Source: Actinokineospora enzanensis DSM 44649
Lineage (GTDB): Bacteria > Actinomycetota > Actinomycetes > Mycobacteriales > Pseudonocardiaceae
Direction of reading: 5' to 3'
Assembly (NCBI RefSeq): GCF_000374445.1
Contig: NZ_KB894429.1
Span: 60,076 to 124,075 of the forward strand
Length of the DNA stretch: 64,000 nt
Under the pieces are notes generated by a model. That model ran no database searches and was not told the DNA's origin. It worked only from the letters and a program-made list of their open reading frames with translations. The position numbers were made by a program, and so were the translations under genes. Shown here piece after piece: positions 1 through 8,694 of this stretch (within the stretch, counting starts at the first letter, position 1; each line of letters begins with the position of its first letter).

Positions 1-1
1 C

Positions 2-253
2 CGCGCCACCGAACAGGCCGCCGCGGCGATGGCGGAGGTCGTGCGCCCGGTTGTGGGTGAGGACCAGTACGACCGGTTCCAGGAAGCCTTCCGGGCACAC
101 GCCGGGCAAGCCGCGTTCGGACCCACCACGCCGCCGCCCGCCTCAGCGCTGGCCGTGCCGGTGGCGGGCCCGCGCGCCGACTTCCGCGCGCCCAGGCCCG
201 ACCCGGAACCCGACGACGACTTCGGCGGCTCGATCTACGGCGGTGCCCGGTGA
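2..253 (+). CDS. C-terminal fragment of an unidentified actinobacterial protein
   Basis: The frame is open from the first bases of the window and ends at 253, so the true start lies upstream. The visible 83 residues are an amphipathic Ala/Glu-rich helix followed by a Pro-rich, acidic tail ending DDDFGGSIYGGAR. Its stop overlaps the GTG of the next gene by four bases (GTGA), so the two are very likely co-transcribed and translationally coupled. In Pseudonocardiaceae, genes just upstream of WXG-like proteins often encode YbaB/EbfC-like proteins with an acidic tail. That identity is only an inference, because the diagnostic N-terminal part is outside the window. Confidence 0.55.
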   Translation, partial: RATEQAAAAMAEVVRPVVGEDQYDRFQEAFRAHAGQAAFGPTTPPPASALAVPVAGPRADFRAPRPDPEPDDDFGGSIYGGAR

Positions 254-1719
254 CGGGTCTCGGTGTCGACGGTGGCATCCTGTTCGACCACGCCGTCGGC
301 TCCACCGGCCAGGCCGGGCATTTCGCGGGGCTGGCGAGCCTGCTGGAACAGGCACGGGTGAGCGACGACTGCTTCGGTCCGTTGTTCGTCTACTTCCGTG
401 ACAAGTACTACGAGACGCTTCGGGAGTGCCAGGCCACCGCCCGGCAGGCCGCCGACTACCTGACCGATATCTCCGACGCCGTGCGCCGGACCGCCGAGAG
501 CTACGGTGCCACCGAGTCCACCAACGCCTCCGGCCTGGCCAAGGTCGACGGCGGCGCGGGAACCCTCGACCAGCTCGACCACGCGGGCGACGACACCCGG
601 CGTGGCGACTTCGCGCAGAACTCCGCCTACGGCAGCTCGTTCGCGGACGCGGGCCTGGAGGACGCGGCACAGGTCAAGGACCCGGGCACGCCGATGGAAC
701 AGGGGTTCGCGCTCTACCACACCCGCATGGCCCAGCTGGAGCTGATCACCAGTCCGGGCAAGGCCCTGGTGGACAACGGACTCGGCTGGCTCATCGCCAT
801 GGCCGTCAGCCCGCTGGTCGAGCTGATCCTGGAACCCGCGGTCGGCGACCCCGAGCAGATGCGCAGCACCGCCTCGGGCTGGGAGAAGGTCGCCGAATGG
901 CTGGAGCGGGCCGGGGCGCGGGAGGCCGAGCGCGCCGCCGCCACCGCGACCGCCTGGGCAGGCGAGGCGGGGGATGCCTTCCGCGCCGAGATGGCCGAGT
1001 TCGCCGACGGCGCCAAGGCCCTCGCGGGCGACGTGCTGGAACTCAAGGACCTGCTGGAGACCGCGGCCGACATCTTCGACACCTTCGTGCAGATCGTGGT
1101 CGACATCCTGCAGGAGTTCGTGCTGGGCCTCATCGTCGAGTGGCTCGCCGCCCTCGCCGCCGCCTGGATCACCGCGGGTGCCTCGGCGGGCGCGGCCACC
1201 GGCCTGACCGCGACGCAGACCGCGCTCACCGGAACCCGGTTGGGCGGCAAGGTCGCCGAGCTGCTGCACAAGCTCAAGCCGTTGATCACCCAGCTGGAGA
1301 AGGCGCTGGTGAAGCTGCGCCACGGCTCGATGAGGTCGCTCCTCGAACGCTCGCAGAAGATCGGGAACCTGCCGGTCGTCGGCCGGAAGTTGACCGGCGG
1401 CAACCCGTTGTTGGCCACCGCGCACAGCTTCGAAAAGAAGACCCTGGCCAGCACGTCGGGCTTCAAGGTCTTCGGGAAGGTGGCCGACGGCGCGGGCGAA
1501 CTCGGCCTGGCCCAACGGGTGTCCAAGCATGCCCTGGGCTATCTCGGTTTCGGCGGGTCGACGTCGGCGGGCACGGTCATCGCCACCGGCACGTTGGAGA
1601 ACCTGCCCGGCGCGGCCGTGGAATGGGGCGCGAACCACATGTACGAGGACGCCGAGGACCCGACCACCGAACAGGACCGGCGGGCCGCCGAGCACCGTGG
1701 CTTCACGGTGGGGGAGTGA
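250..1719 (+). CDS. WXG-like (type VII secretion-associated) protein with hydrophobic segments
   Basis: This is a 489-residue protein starting at a GTG that overlaps the previous stop. The first ~110 residues are helical and Ala-rich and resemble ESX/WXG-type helical hairpins. A second helical region around residues 205-255 contains 'ATAWAGEAGDAFRAEM', a WXG-like turn (W-A-G). Hydrophobic stretches lie near residues 178-195 and 285-320, and the C-terminal third is basic then Gly-rich. No catalytic motif is evident. Proteins of this layout in actinomycetes accompany type VII secretion or polymorphic-toxin loci, so a role in cell-surface or secretion complexes is plausible. The exact function is unknown. 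Two uncharacterised genes follow with near-zero spacing. Confidence 0.7.
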   Translation: MTGLGVDGGILFDHAVGSTGQAGHFAGLASLLEQARVSDDCFGPLFVYFRDKYYETLRECQATARQAADYLTDISDAVRRTAESYGATESTNASGLAKVDGGAGTLDQLDHAGDDTRRGDFAQNSAYGSSFADAGLEDAAQVKDPGTPMEQGFALYHTRMAQLELITSPGKALVDNGLGWLIAMAVSPLVELILEPAVGDPEQMRSTASGWEKVAEWLERAGAREAERAAATATAWAGEAGDAFRAEMAEFADGAKALAGDVLELKDLLETAADIFDTFVQIVVDILQEFVLGLIVEWLAALAAAWITAGASAGAATGLTATQTALTGTRLGGKVAELLHKLKPLITQLEKALVKLRHGSMRSLLERSQKIGNLPVVGRKLTGGNPLLATAHSFEKKTLASTSGFKVFGKVADGAGELGLAQRVSKHALGYLGFGGSTSAGTVIATGTLENLPGAAVEWGANHMYEDAEDPTTEQDRRAAEHRGFTVGE

Positions 1720-1720
1720 C

Positions 1721-2371
1721 GTGCACGTCTGGGAGAACGCGGGCCCGTTGGTGCACGCGCGAATCACGCTCGGCGACGAGCCGATCCTCTGGGCAGGCGA
1801 GTGTCCGACGCTCAGGTTCGATATGCGGGGGATCGACGAGTACGGCAAACCCAAGCACAGCCTGCTGTTCCGCGCGGCGGCGGCCGTCGTCGACGCCACG
1901 TCGGACGTCCCCGACGAGCACCATTCGGAGCGTGCGGATGTGATGGTGTTCGGCCGCAATGGGAAGTGCGCCGCCATGCGCCACGCCCGGGAGATCATTG
2001 CCGGTGATTCCTCCGATTGGACCGTGTGGGCGCTCACGCCTCGTCGGGTGCATGTGGTGCGGCGGTCGAGTATGACGCCCGAGCAGAAGAAGATGGGCCT
2101 GCTGAGGGGACTCGTGTCGTCCTTTACCGACAACGGCCCGAAAACGGTGACGGTGTTCCCGACCACGCCGCTGGTCGACATCCCGCGCGCGGACATCGTC
2201 GGGTTCGAGATAGCCACTCGCGAGAACGAGCCGTGTCTGCGGATGCGGCTCGCCGATGACTCCGGGTTCGACCTGAAGTTCTTCCGAACCGGCCCGGGTT
2301 ACGACAGCGAGCCGGACCAGTATCGACGGTTGTTGGCGCTGAGCATGGGAAGGACCGACCCGTGGATGTGA
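1721..2371 (+). CDS. hypothetical protein, second gene of the WXG operon
   Basis: I chose the GTG at 1721, one base after the previous stop at 1719; an open frame continues upstream but lies inside the preceding gene. The product has 216 residues, begins VHVWENAGPLV, and has no signal peptide or membrane helix. A segment near residues 105-130 (WALTPRRVHVVRRSS) reads like a beta-sheet core. I do not recognise the family. The next gene starts 10 bp before this one stops. A similar pattern, a charged residue before a V-[TL] strand followed by (RR)(IV)(AH)V, recurs in the next gene, so the two may be distant paralogues. Confidence 0.6.
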   Translation: MHVWENAGPLVHARITLGDEPILWAGECPTLRFDMRGIDEYGKPKHSLLFRAAAAVVDATSDVPDEHHSERADVMVFGRNGKCAAMRHAREIIAGDSSDWTVWALTPRRVHVVRRSSMTPEQKKMGLLRGLVSSFTDNGPKTVTVFPTTPLVDIPRADIVGFEIATRENEPCLRMRLADDSGFDLKFFRTGPGYDSEPDQYRRLLALSMGRTDPWM

Positions 2372-2982
2372 CGCACGCGCCCTGGGAGACCCGGCAGGAC
2401 GAGGTGCTCGGCATCGAGATCCCCTCTCGGAAGCGCGGCGCGGGCTCCCGGATCGCCGGGCGGGTCCAGGTGCCGCACCCGGCCGCGCCCGAGGTGCCGG
2501 TGATCGCGATCAGCGAGGACGCCCTGCTGCCCGCCGAGTTCACCAGGACCGGCCCGGTGCCCGGCCTGGAGTGGCTGGAGGACGAGTCGATCGGCTGGTG
2601 GGCGGAGGCGGCCGCGCCGGACCACTGCGCCGCGCGCCTGGCCGACTACCTGGCCGCGGGTCGGGGCGAGGCCAAGCTGGTCGTCACCGACCGGCGGATC
2701 GCGGTGATCCTGCCGGAACCCGTGCTCACCGCCGCCACCGCGCCGCCCAAGGAGAAGAAGGGCCTGCTCGGCCGACTGTTCACCCTGCCGGAGCAGATCC
2801 CCGACGACTGCCGGTGGGTGATCCTGTGGGAGACCGACTCCGGCAGGCTGACCAGCCACCACACCGCCATGGCAGGCCGCTCCTTCCCCTTCGCCCGGCT
2901 CGCCCGCCTCACCTTCGCCGACGGCTCGATCCTCCTGGGACGCAGGTCTTTCCAGGACACCTGGCCGACCCACCCGGCATGA
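2362..2982 (+). CDS. hypothetical protein, third gene of the WXG operon
   Basis: The 206-residue product starts at a GTG at 2362 that overlaps the previous gene by 10 bp. It is soluble, has no recognised catalytic motif, and carries a strand-rich centre (KLVVTDRRIAVILPEP, about residues 110-125) similar in pattern to the previous protein. The C-terminus (FPFARLARLTFADGSILLGR) is typical of small beta-barrel or PH-like folds that report on 'is this protein present' tests. That comparison is impressionistic. The overlap suggests stoichiometric expression with its neighbour. Function unknown. Confidence 0.55.
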   Translation: MDVTHAPWETRQDEVLGIEIPSRKRGAGSRIAGRVQVPHPAAPEVPVIAISEDALLPAEFTRTGPVPGLEWLEDESIGWWAEAAAPDHCAARLADYLAAGRGEAKLVVTDRRIAVILPEPVLTAATAPPKEKKGLLGRLFTLPEQIPDDCRWVILWETDSGRLTSHHTAMAGRSFPFARLARLTFADGSILLGRRSFQDTWPTHPA

Positions 2983-3068
2983 GGCTGCCCGCAAGCCCGC
3001 GGTCGCGGTAACACGTCCCGCGACGTCCCCGGCGCCGCGGTGACGGTGCGTCCCCGGCTTGGCAACAG

Positions 3069-3626
3069 CTACCCGCGATAGTCCACGTTGGGCACGATCA
3101 GGCCGGTCAGCTCCCCGTCGTCGACTTCCCAGCCCCGGCGGATGGCGCGGGACGGGATGTGGTCGGGGTCGTCGCCCGCCAGGTTCTCGTCGATCTCGTA
3201 CACCCACATCCGCCCCGGCCCCGCGGACGCCGCCGCCTGGATGAGCCCGTCCGGGATGTCCACGCCCGCCTTCTCCGCCGCCGACATCGCCGCGAGCTTC
3301 TGTTCCAGGTTCTCGGTGACCGCGTCCAGCCCGAGCGCGGTCGACAGCTCCAGTGCCTGCCGGTATGTCTCCGCCGCCGCCGTGAATCGCAGGTTGGCCC
3401 GGTGGACCAGGGCGAAGGCGGTCAGCAGCCGCAGTCTGCCGCCCACGTCGCCCAGTTGGTCGCACAGGCCCATGGCCTGGCTGAAGTAGGTGAACGCCAC
3501 GTCCGGTTCCCCGTCCGCCAGATACGCCTCGCCCGCGGTCCGCAACGCGACCGCCGTCTCGGCCGGGCCGGTCTGCCTGGCCTGGTCGATCGCGCGGTCC
3601 AGCGCCTTGCGATCCCGTCTGCGCAT
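3069..3626 (-). CDS. small tetratricopeptide-repeat protein paired with a CHAT protease
   Basis: This is a 185-residue protein. The ATG at 3626 follows a GAAGGGA ribosome site and lies 11 bp after the stop of the CHAT-domain gene, so the two form an operon on the minus strand. Residues ~15-110 contain two to three helix-turn-helix TPR units (for example AGEAYLADGEPDVAFTYFSQA and ALVHRANLRFTAAAETYRQA). The last ~50 residues are not TPR: they are Trp/Asp-rich (MWVYEIDENL) and end GLIVPNVDYRG. In known CHAT modules a small TPR partner can be sensor, adaptor or cleavage substrate. Which of these applies cannot be told from sequence. Confidence 0.75.
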   Translation of the reverse strand: MRRRDRKALDRAIDQARQTGPAETAVALRTAGEAYLADGEPDVAFTYFSQAMGLCDQLGDVGGRLRLLTAFALVHRANLRFTAAAETYRQALELSTALGLDAVTENLEQKLAAMSAAEKAGVDIPDGLIQAAASAGPGRMWVYEIDENLAGDDPDHIPSRAIRRGWEVDDGELTGLIVPNVDYRG

Positions 3627-3637
3627 GCGATTCCCTT

Positions 3638-6070
3638 CTACGGTCCCATGTGGACGAACGGGGCCCAGTCCACCGGATGCCCGGTCTCCCGCAGCCCGGC
3701 CAACGCCTGGTGCAACGCCGTCGCCGCGTGTTCCGCGCACGGGCGGCCCGCGCGTACCAGCTCCTGATACACCGCCGCCGCGACACCGGCGGCGTGCTGG
3801 TCCTGGACGTGCCACAGTGCCGCGATCACGTGCCGGTAGCCGACCAGCCGCAGGACCGCGGGCAGGTGCAGGGCCTCGTCGGTGAGAGACCCGCTGCCCA
3901 GCATCGTGATGCACGCCGACAGATAGGCCAGCTCCGCCTGCTCCAGCCGGAGGTCGGCCAGGTCGAGCACGGTCAGCGGGCCGTCCGCGAGCACCACCCC
4001 GGTCCGGGTCGGTTCCTCCGGCGTTGGCTGCGTGTGGCCCGCCAGGTGCAGCCAGGAGTGTTCGCGCAACGCCGCGCTCACCGCCGCCCGTCGGGCCTCC
4101 GCGCCGGTCAGCGTGGTCAGGCGGTCGGGCAGCAGCGCCGCCAGGCCCGCCAGTTCCCGCCGCACCTCCGGCAACGGCACCTGACCCGGCAGCGCCCCCG
4201 CGCCCACGGCCAGCACCCGCGGCTCGTGCGGCGGCCGGGCCGCGCGCGCCCGCAGCAGGTCGCCCAGGCTCGTGGTGTAGGAGGAGATCACCCGGTCCGG
4301 CACGTGGTCGCCGGGCACCCCGGCGGCGTGCAGCGGCAGGAACGTCAGGATCCCCGTCGGACACCACCACAACCGCGGCCCGGTGGGCCCCAGCGCCTCG
4401 AACACCGGCGCGGCGACCCGCTCCCACAGCCACGCCAGCATGTCCGTCAGCACATCCCGGAACCGTTCACGCACCAGGAACCCGTCCGGCCCGCCCGCCT
4501 GGGCCGCCAGGGACATCGCCTCCAGGTAGACGTTCGTCCGCTCCAGCAGCCCGTCCAGCTCCAGCGGCACGACCTCGACGCGGTCGGTCACGATCAACGC
4601 GTGGTCGCCCGCGCCGGAATGGTTCACCACCACGACCGGCCCGTGCGCGGCAGCCTCGCGCAGCCGGGCGAACGGCAGCGGCGCCAGGAAGTCGGCGAAC
4701 CCCGGCAGCGTCCGGACCTCGGCCACCGCCTCGTCCCACAGCCGTCCCAGCCGCAGGCGCTCCTCCCCGTCCGTGGTGCCGTCGTCCAGGCCCGCACGCG
4801 CCGCGTGCAGCCGGGCCGCCAACTCCGGGGCCGCCGCGGTCAGGCCGGTCAGGTCCGCGCGCAGCCGCAGCGCCTGCCCCCACAGCACCGCCTGCCCGCG
4901 TTCCAGCAGCTCCAGCGCGTCCTCCGGCCTGCCCAGGGCGACCGCCGCCCCGCAGGCCTCCCTGGCCAGGCCGCGCACGTCGCCCAGCGCCTGCGCCCGC
5001 GACTCCAGGTCCAGGCCGTGCCAGGCCAGCGCGGGCAGCAGGTCCACCGCCGAGCGCCAGGCCGCCAGCGCCCCCTCCGTGTCCCCGGCCTCGACCAGCA
5101 GGCTCGCCATCGTCACCGCCGCGGTGATCCGCAGCGACGGCGCGACGCTCGTCGACTCCAGCACCTCGCGGCGGGTGGCGATCACCGCGGCCAGCACCGC
5201 CGGATCGCCGGACAGGTTCCAGTGCGTGAGCAGCATGTTGCCCAGCTGGGCCAGGTGCCTGCCGCGCGTCGGGTCGCCCATCGGCGTCGCGGCGACCGCG
5301 CGCCGCGCCAGCTCCGTCGCCTCCACCAGGTCGTGCTGCTCGCCGGTCGCCGTGAAGCGCATGGCCAGCCCGACGCTCAGGTTCGACAGGTGGATGGCGT
5401 GGTTGTGCTCGTCCTCGATCGCGATCGCGGCCCGCGCGTGCTCGATGGCCTTCGCCAGGTCGTCGGGGTCCTCGGTCGACTCGTACTCGGACATGTACAG
5501 GGTGCTCAGGTTCGACCGCAGGATCGGCAGGTGTGCGCTGTCCGGCGGGCTGGCCTCCACCGCGGCCACCGCCGCCGACAGCGCCGAGCCCAGATCGCCC
5601 GCGGCCCCGGTGTGCACATACCGGAGTCGCAGCGACGCCGCCAGGTTCATCATGCGAACGGGCCACTCCGGGTCACCCACCGGTGTCCGGTTGACCGCGT
5701 GCCTGCCATGCCGCAGCGCCTCGTCCAGATCGGGCAACCGCCGCAGCCATTCGTACCGGGTGCCGAACGCGTGCCCGAGCGCGTCCAGCACGTCGACCGA
5801 CTCCGGATACACCGCCGACAGCTCCCGCAACACGGCGATGGCCTCGTCCGCGTCCGACCACGTCGCCCGCGAGCGCGCGCGGCGGAGCAACCGTTGCGAC
5901 AACAGCTCCGCGGCCTGTGACCACGTCGGATGCCCGCGCGGAACGGCGAGGAACACGGCCCGCGCCGCCTCGACGGCGGCGTCGATCGTCGCGGAATCGC
6001 CGTCCCACCAGAGCGCGGGCGGCGGTTCCGGTGTGGTCGGTCTCCGTCTCCACCATCCGCGCACCGGCAC
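3638..6070 (-). CDS. TPR-CHAT domain caspase-like protease
   Basis: With the GTG at 6070 the protein has 810 residues. A longer open frame exists upstream, but its sequence (many His/Arg, no pattern) is non-coding, and a GGGGGA motif lies about 14 bases before 6070. Residues ~50-430 are TPR-like helical repeats. The C-terminal ~280 residues form a CHAT domain (clan CD, caspase/separase-like). The presumed catalytic His is in HLAGHT (about residue 679) and the Cys in YLSACIT (about 720). CHAT proteases cut specific partner proteins, and several work in bacterial immunity. The downstream small TPR gene is the obvious partner. The start is the least certain part. Confidence 0.85.
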   Translation of the reverse strand: MPVRGWWRRRPTTPEPPPALWWDGDSATIDAAVEAARAVFLAVPRGHPTWSQAAELLSQRLLRRARSRATWSDADEAIAVLRELSAVYPESVDVLDALGHAFGTRYEWLRRLPDLDEALRHGRHAVNRTPVGDPEWPVRMMNLAASLRLRYVHTGAAGDLGSALSAAVAAVEASPPDSAHLPILRSNLSTLYMSEYESTEDPDDLAKAIEHARAAIAIEDEHNHAIHLSNLSVGLAMRFTATGEQHDLVEATELARRAVAATPMGDPTRGRHLAQLGNMLLTHWNLSGDPAVLAAVIATRREVLESTSVAPSLRITAAVTMASLLVEAGDTEGALAAWRSAVDLLPALAWHGLDLESRAQALGDVRGLAREACGAAVALGRPEDALELLERGQAVLWGQALRLRADLTGLTAAAPELAARLHAARAGLDDGTTDGEERLRLGRLWDEAVAEVRTLPGFADFLAPLPFARLREAAAHGPVVVVNHSGAGDHALIVTDRVEVVPLELDGLLERTNVYLEAMSLAAQAGGPDGFLVRERFRDVLTDMLAWLWERVAAPVFEALGPTGPRLWWCPTGILTFLPLHAAGVPGDHVPDRVISSYTTSLGDLLRARAARPPHEPRVLAVGAGALPGQVPLPEVRRELAGLAALLPDRLTTLTGAEARRAAVSAALREHSWLHLAGHTQPTPEEPTRTGVVLADGPLTVLDLADLRLEQAELAYLSACITMLGSGSLTDEALHLPAVLRLVGYRHVIAALWHVQDQHAAGVAAAVYQELVRAGRPCAEHAATALHQALAGLRETGHPVDWAPFVHMGP

Positions 6071-6136
6071 ATGGTGACATCGAATCCCCCTACAGTGGTC
6101 CTGTTTCGACCCGAGTACGCGGAGAGGACCAATCGA

Positions 6137-6484
6137 ATGGCCGCAGACGTCCCGCACCGGGTCACGACCGCCTTCGAATGGACCGAACGGGCCTTCGAGC
6201 TGGTGCGGGCACGGGAGATCGCGGTGCGGACGGTGGTGTCCGACGGCGTGGTGTCCGCGGTGCTGGCCGGACCGTGCCCACGCTGCGGCCATCATCTGGT
6301 GGATCGGCAGGTGGGCAGCGCGGTCACCGAGGTGCGCGCGGCGGGCGCGGCGGTCGGGCCGCGGGTCATGGTGCTGGACATCAGCTGCGGGTGCGGGCAG
6401 CCGCACGACGGCGCGCCCGACCACGTGACCGGCTGCGGCGTGGCGTTCCGGGTGCAGCTCACGCTGGACGAGGAGCGGGCGTGA
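6137..6484 (+). CDS. small zinc-ribbon-like hypothetical protein
   Basis: This is a 115-residue protein with a strong GGAGAGGA ribosome site 8 bases upstream of the ATG. It carries a CPRCGHH motif near residues 48-54, a CGCG near 86-89 and one further Cys (TGCG). That arrangement could bind one zinc ion. It is divergent from the CHAT gene (67 bp between starts), so the interval must hold both promoters. Its stop overlaps the start of a membrane protein gene by four bases. I do not recognise a family. The coupling suggests that the two proteins act together, perhaps at the membrane. Confidence 0.7.
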   Translation: MAADVPHRVTTAFEWTERAFELVRAREIAVRTVVSDGVVSAVLAGPCPRCGHHLVDRQVGSAVTEVRAAGAAVGPRVMVLDISCGCGQPHDGAPDHVTGCGVAFRVQLTLDEERA

Positions 6485-7128
6485 CCTACCGGCCGCAGCT
6501 GCCGGAGCACCCGCCCACCCCGGCCGACCTCGCCGAACGCGACGAGTTCCAGCAGCTGGTCCGGGACTCGCTGCCCCGGGTGCAGGCGAGCGCGGAGAAG
6601 TGGCGGACCGGGCTGGCCGCGTTCATCACCCTGGTGACCACCGGGTTCGTGATCAAGGGTCGAGACGTGACCAGCGCGGTGCCCACCGGCTGGCGCGTCG
6701 CGATCACCGCCTGCGTGGCGGCAGGCCTGCTGTTGAGCGTGTTCGGCCTCTGGCAGGCCCTGGCCGCGCACGCGGGCGGCCGGTCGCTGTCGCTGACCCT
6801 GGACGACATCCGCCACGAGCACGGCTCGGTCCAGGCGTTCCGGGTGGCGACCGCGCGCCGGGCGGCGCGCAGGCTGGACGTGGCCCGCCGGTCGGTGGCC
6901 GTCGGGCTGCTGTGCCTGCTGACGGGCGTCGGCCTGACGTGGTGGTCGCCGCCCGCGCCGAGCACGCCGCCCGCGTACGTACGGGTGGAACAGGGAGGGG
7001 ACAGCACGTGCGGCACGCTCGCCTCGGCGGACGGGCAGACCATGCGGGTCGCCGTGGCGGGACGGTCGGCGCCGGAGACGATCCCGTTCGCCGCGATCAC
7101 CAACGTGACCGTGGTGGCGTCCTGTTGA
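6481..7128 (+). CDS. predicted membrane protein coupled to the zinc-ribbon protein
   Basis: The product has 215 residues and starts at a GTG inside the previous stop. It shows a cytoplasmic helical N-terminus, two membrane helices around residues 42-60 and 72-95, a charged ~45-residue loop, a third helix around 138-158, and an extracytoplasmic C-terminal domain with three Cys. This topology would place the C-terminus outside the cell. The gene ends only 3 bp from the convergent DUF1152 gene. No family is recognised. The divergent placement next to the CHAT operon may be coincidental. Confidence 0.7.
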   Translation: MTYRPQLPEHPPTPADLAERDEFQQLVRDSLPRVQASAEKWRTGLAAFITLVTTGFVIKGRDVTSAVPTGWRVAITACVAAGLLLSVFGLWQALAAHAGGRSLSLTLDDIRHEHGSVQAFRVATARRAARRLDVARRSVAVGLLCLLTGVGLTWWSPPAPSTPPAYVRVEQGGDSTCGTLASADGQTMRVAVAGRSAPETIPFAAITNVTVVASC

Positions 7129-7131
7129 GAC

Positions 7132-8079
7132 TCAGTGCGGGAAGGCGCGCGGGGCGCGGGGAATGAGTTCGGCGCGGTGGGACTCGATGGCGCGCACGAC
7201 GTCCGCTCGCGTCTCGGTGTGCGCCAGTTCGTCCAAATAGGTCACCTGGGCGGCGAGCGCGGGCAGGTCGGCCGCGAAATACAGTGCCATCAACGGGTTC
7301 ACGAACAGCTCGCTGCCCGCGGTGCGGTCGGTGAAGGAGACATCGCCGAACTCCCCGCGCAGCGCGGCGGCGATCTGGCCGTTGACGATGCTCGGCCGGG
7401 ACGGTGTGGCGGTTTGGGCGTGCGCGACGGCGTCCAGGTAGGCGCGCGCCTCGGGGGAGGACGACGGGATCGACAGCGCGCCCAGGTAGCCCCCCGCGCG
7501 GTCGAGTGCCGCAAGGTTCTCCAGCACGTGCGAATGGCATACGCCGTGGTGGAAGTCGATGCCGAAACCCAGGCACACCACCAGCCGCGTACCGTCGAGT
7601 GCGTTCACCGCGGCGAGGCTGGCCATGTCCTCCTCGGGCGTGCCCAGGCCGGTCTCGTCGCCGCGCAGCAGGATGTCGGTGCCGCCGTCGACGAGGACGA
7701 CGGTGTCCACGCCCAGCGCCGCGACGAGCGCCCGGTAGGCGGCGGTCAGCGGGCGGGCCCCGACGCGGGGGAAGGCGTGCACGGTGGAGGGCAGACCCTG
7801 ACTGTCGAGCCAGCGGGCCAGGGTTCGCTCGGGGAAGTAGTCGTCGCGGCCCGGACTGTCCGGCCGCACCACCGCGACGTCCGGTGCCACCCGGTCGTCG
7901 AGAGCGGTGAGGTCGCTGAACGACAGGTTCGCCAGGTGCACCCGCTTGCCCAGCCGCCGCAGCGCGAACATCAACGGCAGCCCCGCGTACACGTCGAACC
8001 CGCCGCCCGCTCCCGCGACCAACACCGACGACGAAGACCGCAGCCGGGTGAACAACGGGGGCTCCACGAGCGAGAACAC
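7132..8079 (-). CDS. DUF1152 family protein
   Basis: The 315-residue protein starts at a GTG at 8079. Residues ~18-50 match the DUF1152 pattern: VLVAGAGGGFDVYAGLPLMFALRRLG, a Gly-rich nucleotide-binding-like loop. Later come VLVDGGTDILLRGDE (about 128-142), with a conserved Asp-Gly-Gly-x-Asp, and LGFGIDFHHGV. These are hallmark motifs of this uncharacterised family, which is found in archaea and actinobacteria. Length is normal for the family. The fold is Rossmann-like and its activity is unknown. The neighbouring DUF4342 gene lies 40 bp upstream in the same orientation but has its own ribosome site. Confidence 0.85.
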   Translation of the reverse strand: MFSLVEPPLFTRLRSSSSVLVAGAGGGFDVYAGLPLMFALRRLGKRVHLANLSFSDLTALDDRVAPDVAVVRPDSPGRDDYFPERTLARWLDSQGLPSTVHAFPRVGARPLTAAYRALVAALGVDTVVLVDGGTDILLRGDETGLGTPEEDMASLAAVNALDGTRLVVCLGFGIDFHHGVCHSHVLENLAALDRAGGYLGALSIPSSSPEARAYLDAVAHAQTATPSRPSIVNGQIAAALRGEFGDVSFTDRTAGSELFVNPLMALYFAADLPALAAQVTYLDELAHTETRADVVRAIESHRAELIPRAPRAFPH

Positions 8080-8119
8080 CCCGCGATCATAGTCCCGGCC
8101 GGTATCGCCTATTCCGGTT

Positions 8120-8395
8120 TCAGACCCGTTCCGCCTCCGCGGGCACGACCTCCACCGGCTCGGCCGCGGGATCGTCGGCCCGCTCGACCTCGATCTTCCA
8201 GTTCTGGGTCAGCCCGGCGATCGCGCCGAGCGCGGTCACGATCGGCGCCGCGAGCACCGCGACCACCCCGACGGTGACCGGGATCTGCAACAACGTCCTC
8301 CCCTGGTCGTTCTTGATCATGATGCGGCGCACGTTGCCCTCGTGCACGATGCGCTTGACCTGCGCGACCAGCTCCTTGCCGCGGTCCTCGGCCAT
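8120..8395 (-). CDS. DUF4342 domain protein
   Basis: This is a 91-residue protein. The ATG at 8395 is preceded by GAAGGGGGA at the right distance, which decides the start over longer possibilities. The N-terminal half (VKRIVHEGNVRRIMIKNDQGRTLL, split across residues ~11-34) is the signature of DUF4342: a UBA-like helix followed by a two-stranded segment. A hydrophobic helix (about 36-60) follows, then a short acidic tail. Family members are small and of unknown function; some are fused to a ubiquitin-associated-like domain. It may share a transcript with the DUF1152 gene 40 bp downstream. Confidence 0.85.
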   Translation of the reverse strand: MAEDRGKELVAQVKRIVHEGNVRRIMIKNDQGRTLLQIPVTVGVVAVLAAPIVTALGAIAGLTQNWKIEVERADDPAAEPVEVVPAEAERV

Positions 8396-8694
8396 GGTCG
8401 TCCCCCTTCGGTTCCGGTTGACACCTCGACACCAAATGTGCCTGCCGCGGCGGGGTTTGTCATCCACGCCCGCGCGACCGCGGTCCGGATGACGTGGGTG
8501 TTTCCAGGTCAACGCGGCGACATCGGAATATTCGGACCACGGCCCGGGGACCGGATCCCGGTTGTGCGCCGAGACCCGGTCCCACCCCTCAGTACGGGCC
8601 GGTTTCCCCCCTTGACGCCCATGTTGTCGGTTCCGGCCCGGTCGCCGCGATGCTTTCAGCTACGATTGAAGGGAACCGGGGAGGGGAGAATCCG
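8396..8694. other. intergenic region between divergent genes
   Basis: These 299 bases separate the DUF4342 start from the ArsR-type regulator start. I see no gene or RNA. The last 25 bases hold the regulator's strong purine-rich ribosome site (GGGGAGGGGAGAA, 8679-8691). Promoters for both directions must lie here, but no clear -35/-10 pair stands out. Confidence 0.4.

Noticed and set aside
235..2217. Minus-strand 660-residue frame opposite the WXG operon
   Set aside because: The composition is that of an antisense shadow (Arg/Gly/His rich) with no domain. The plus-strand genes overlap cleanly and have consistent starts.
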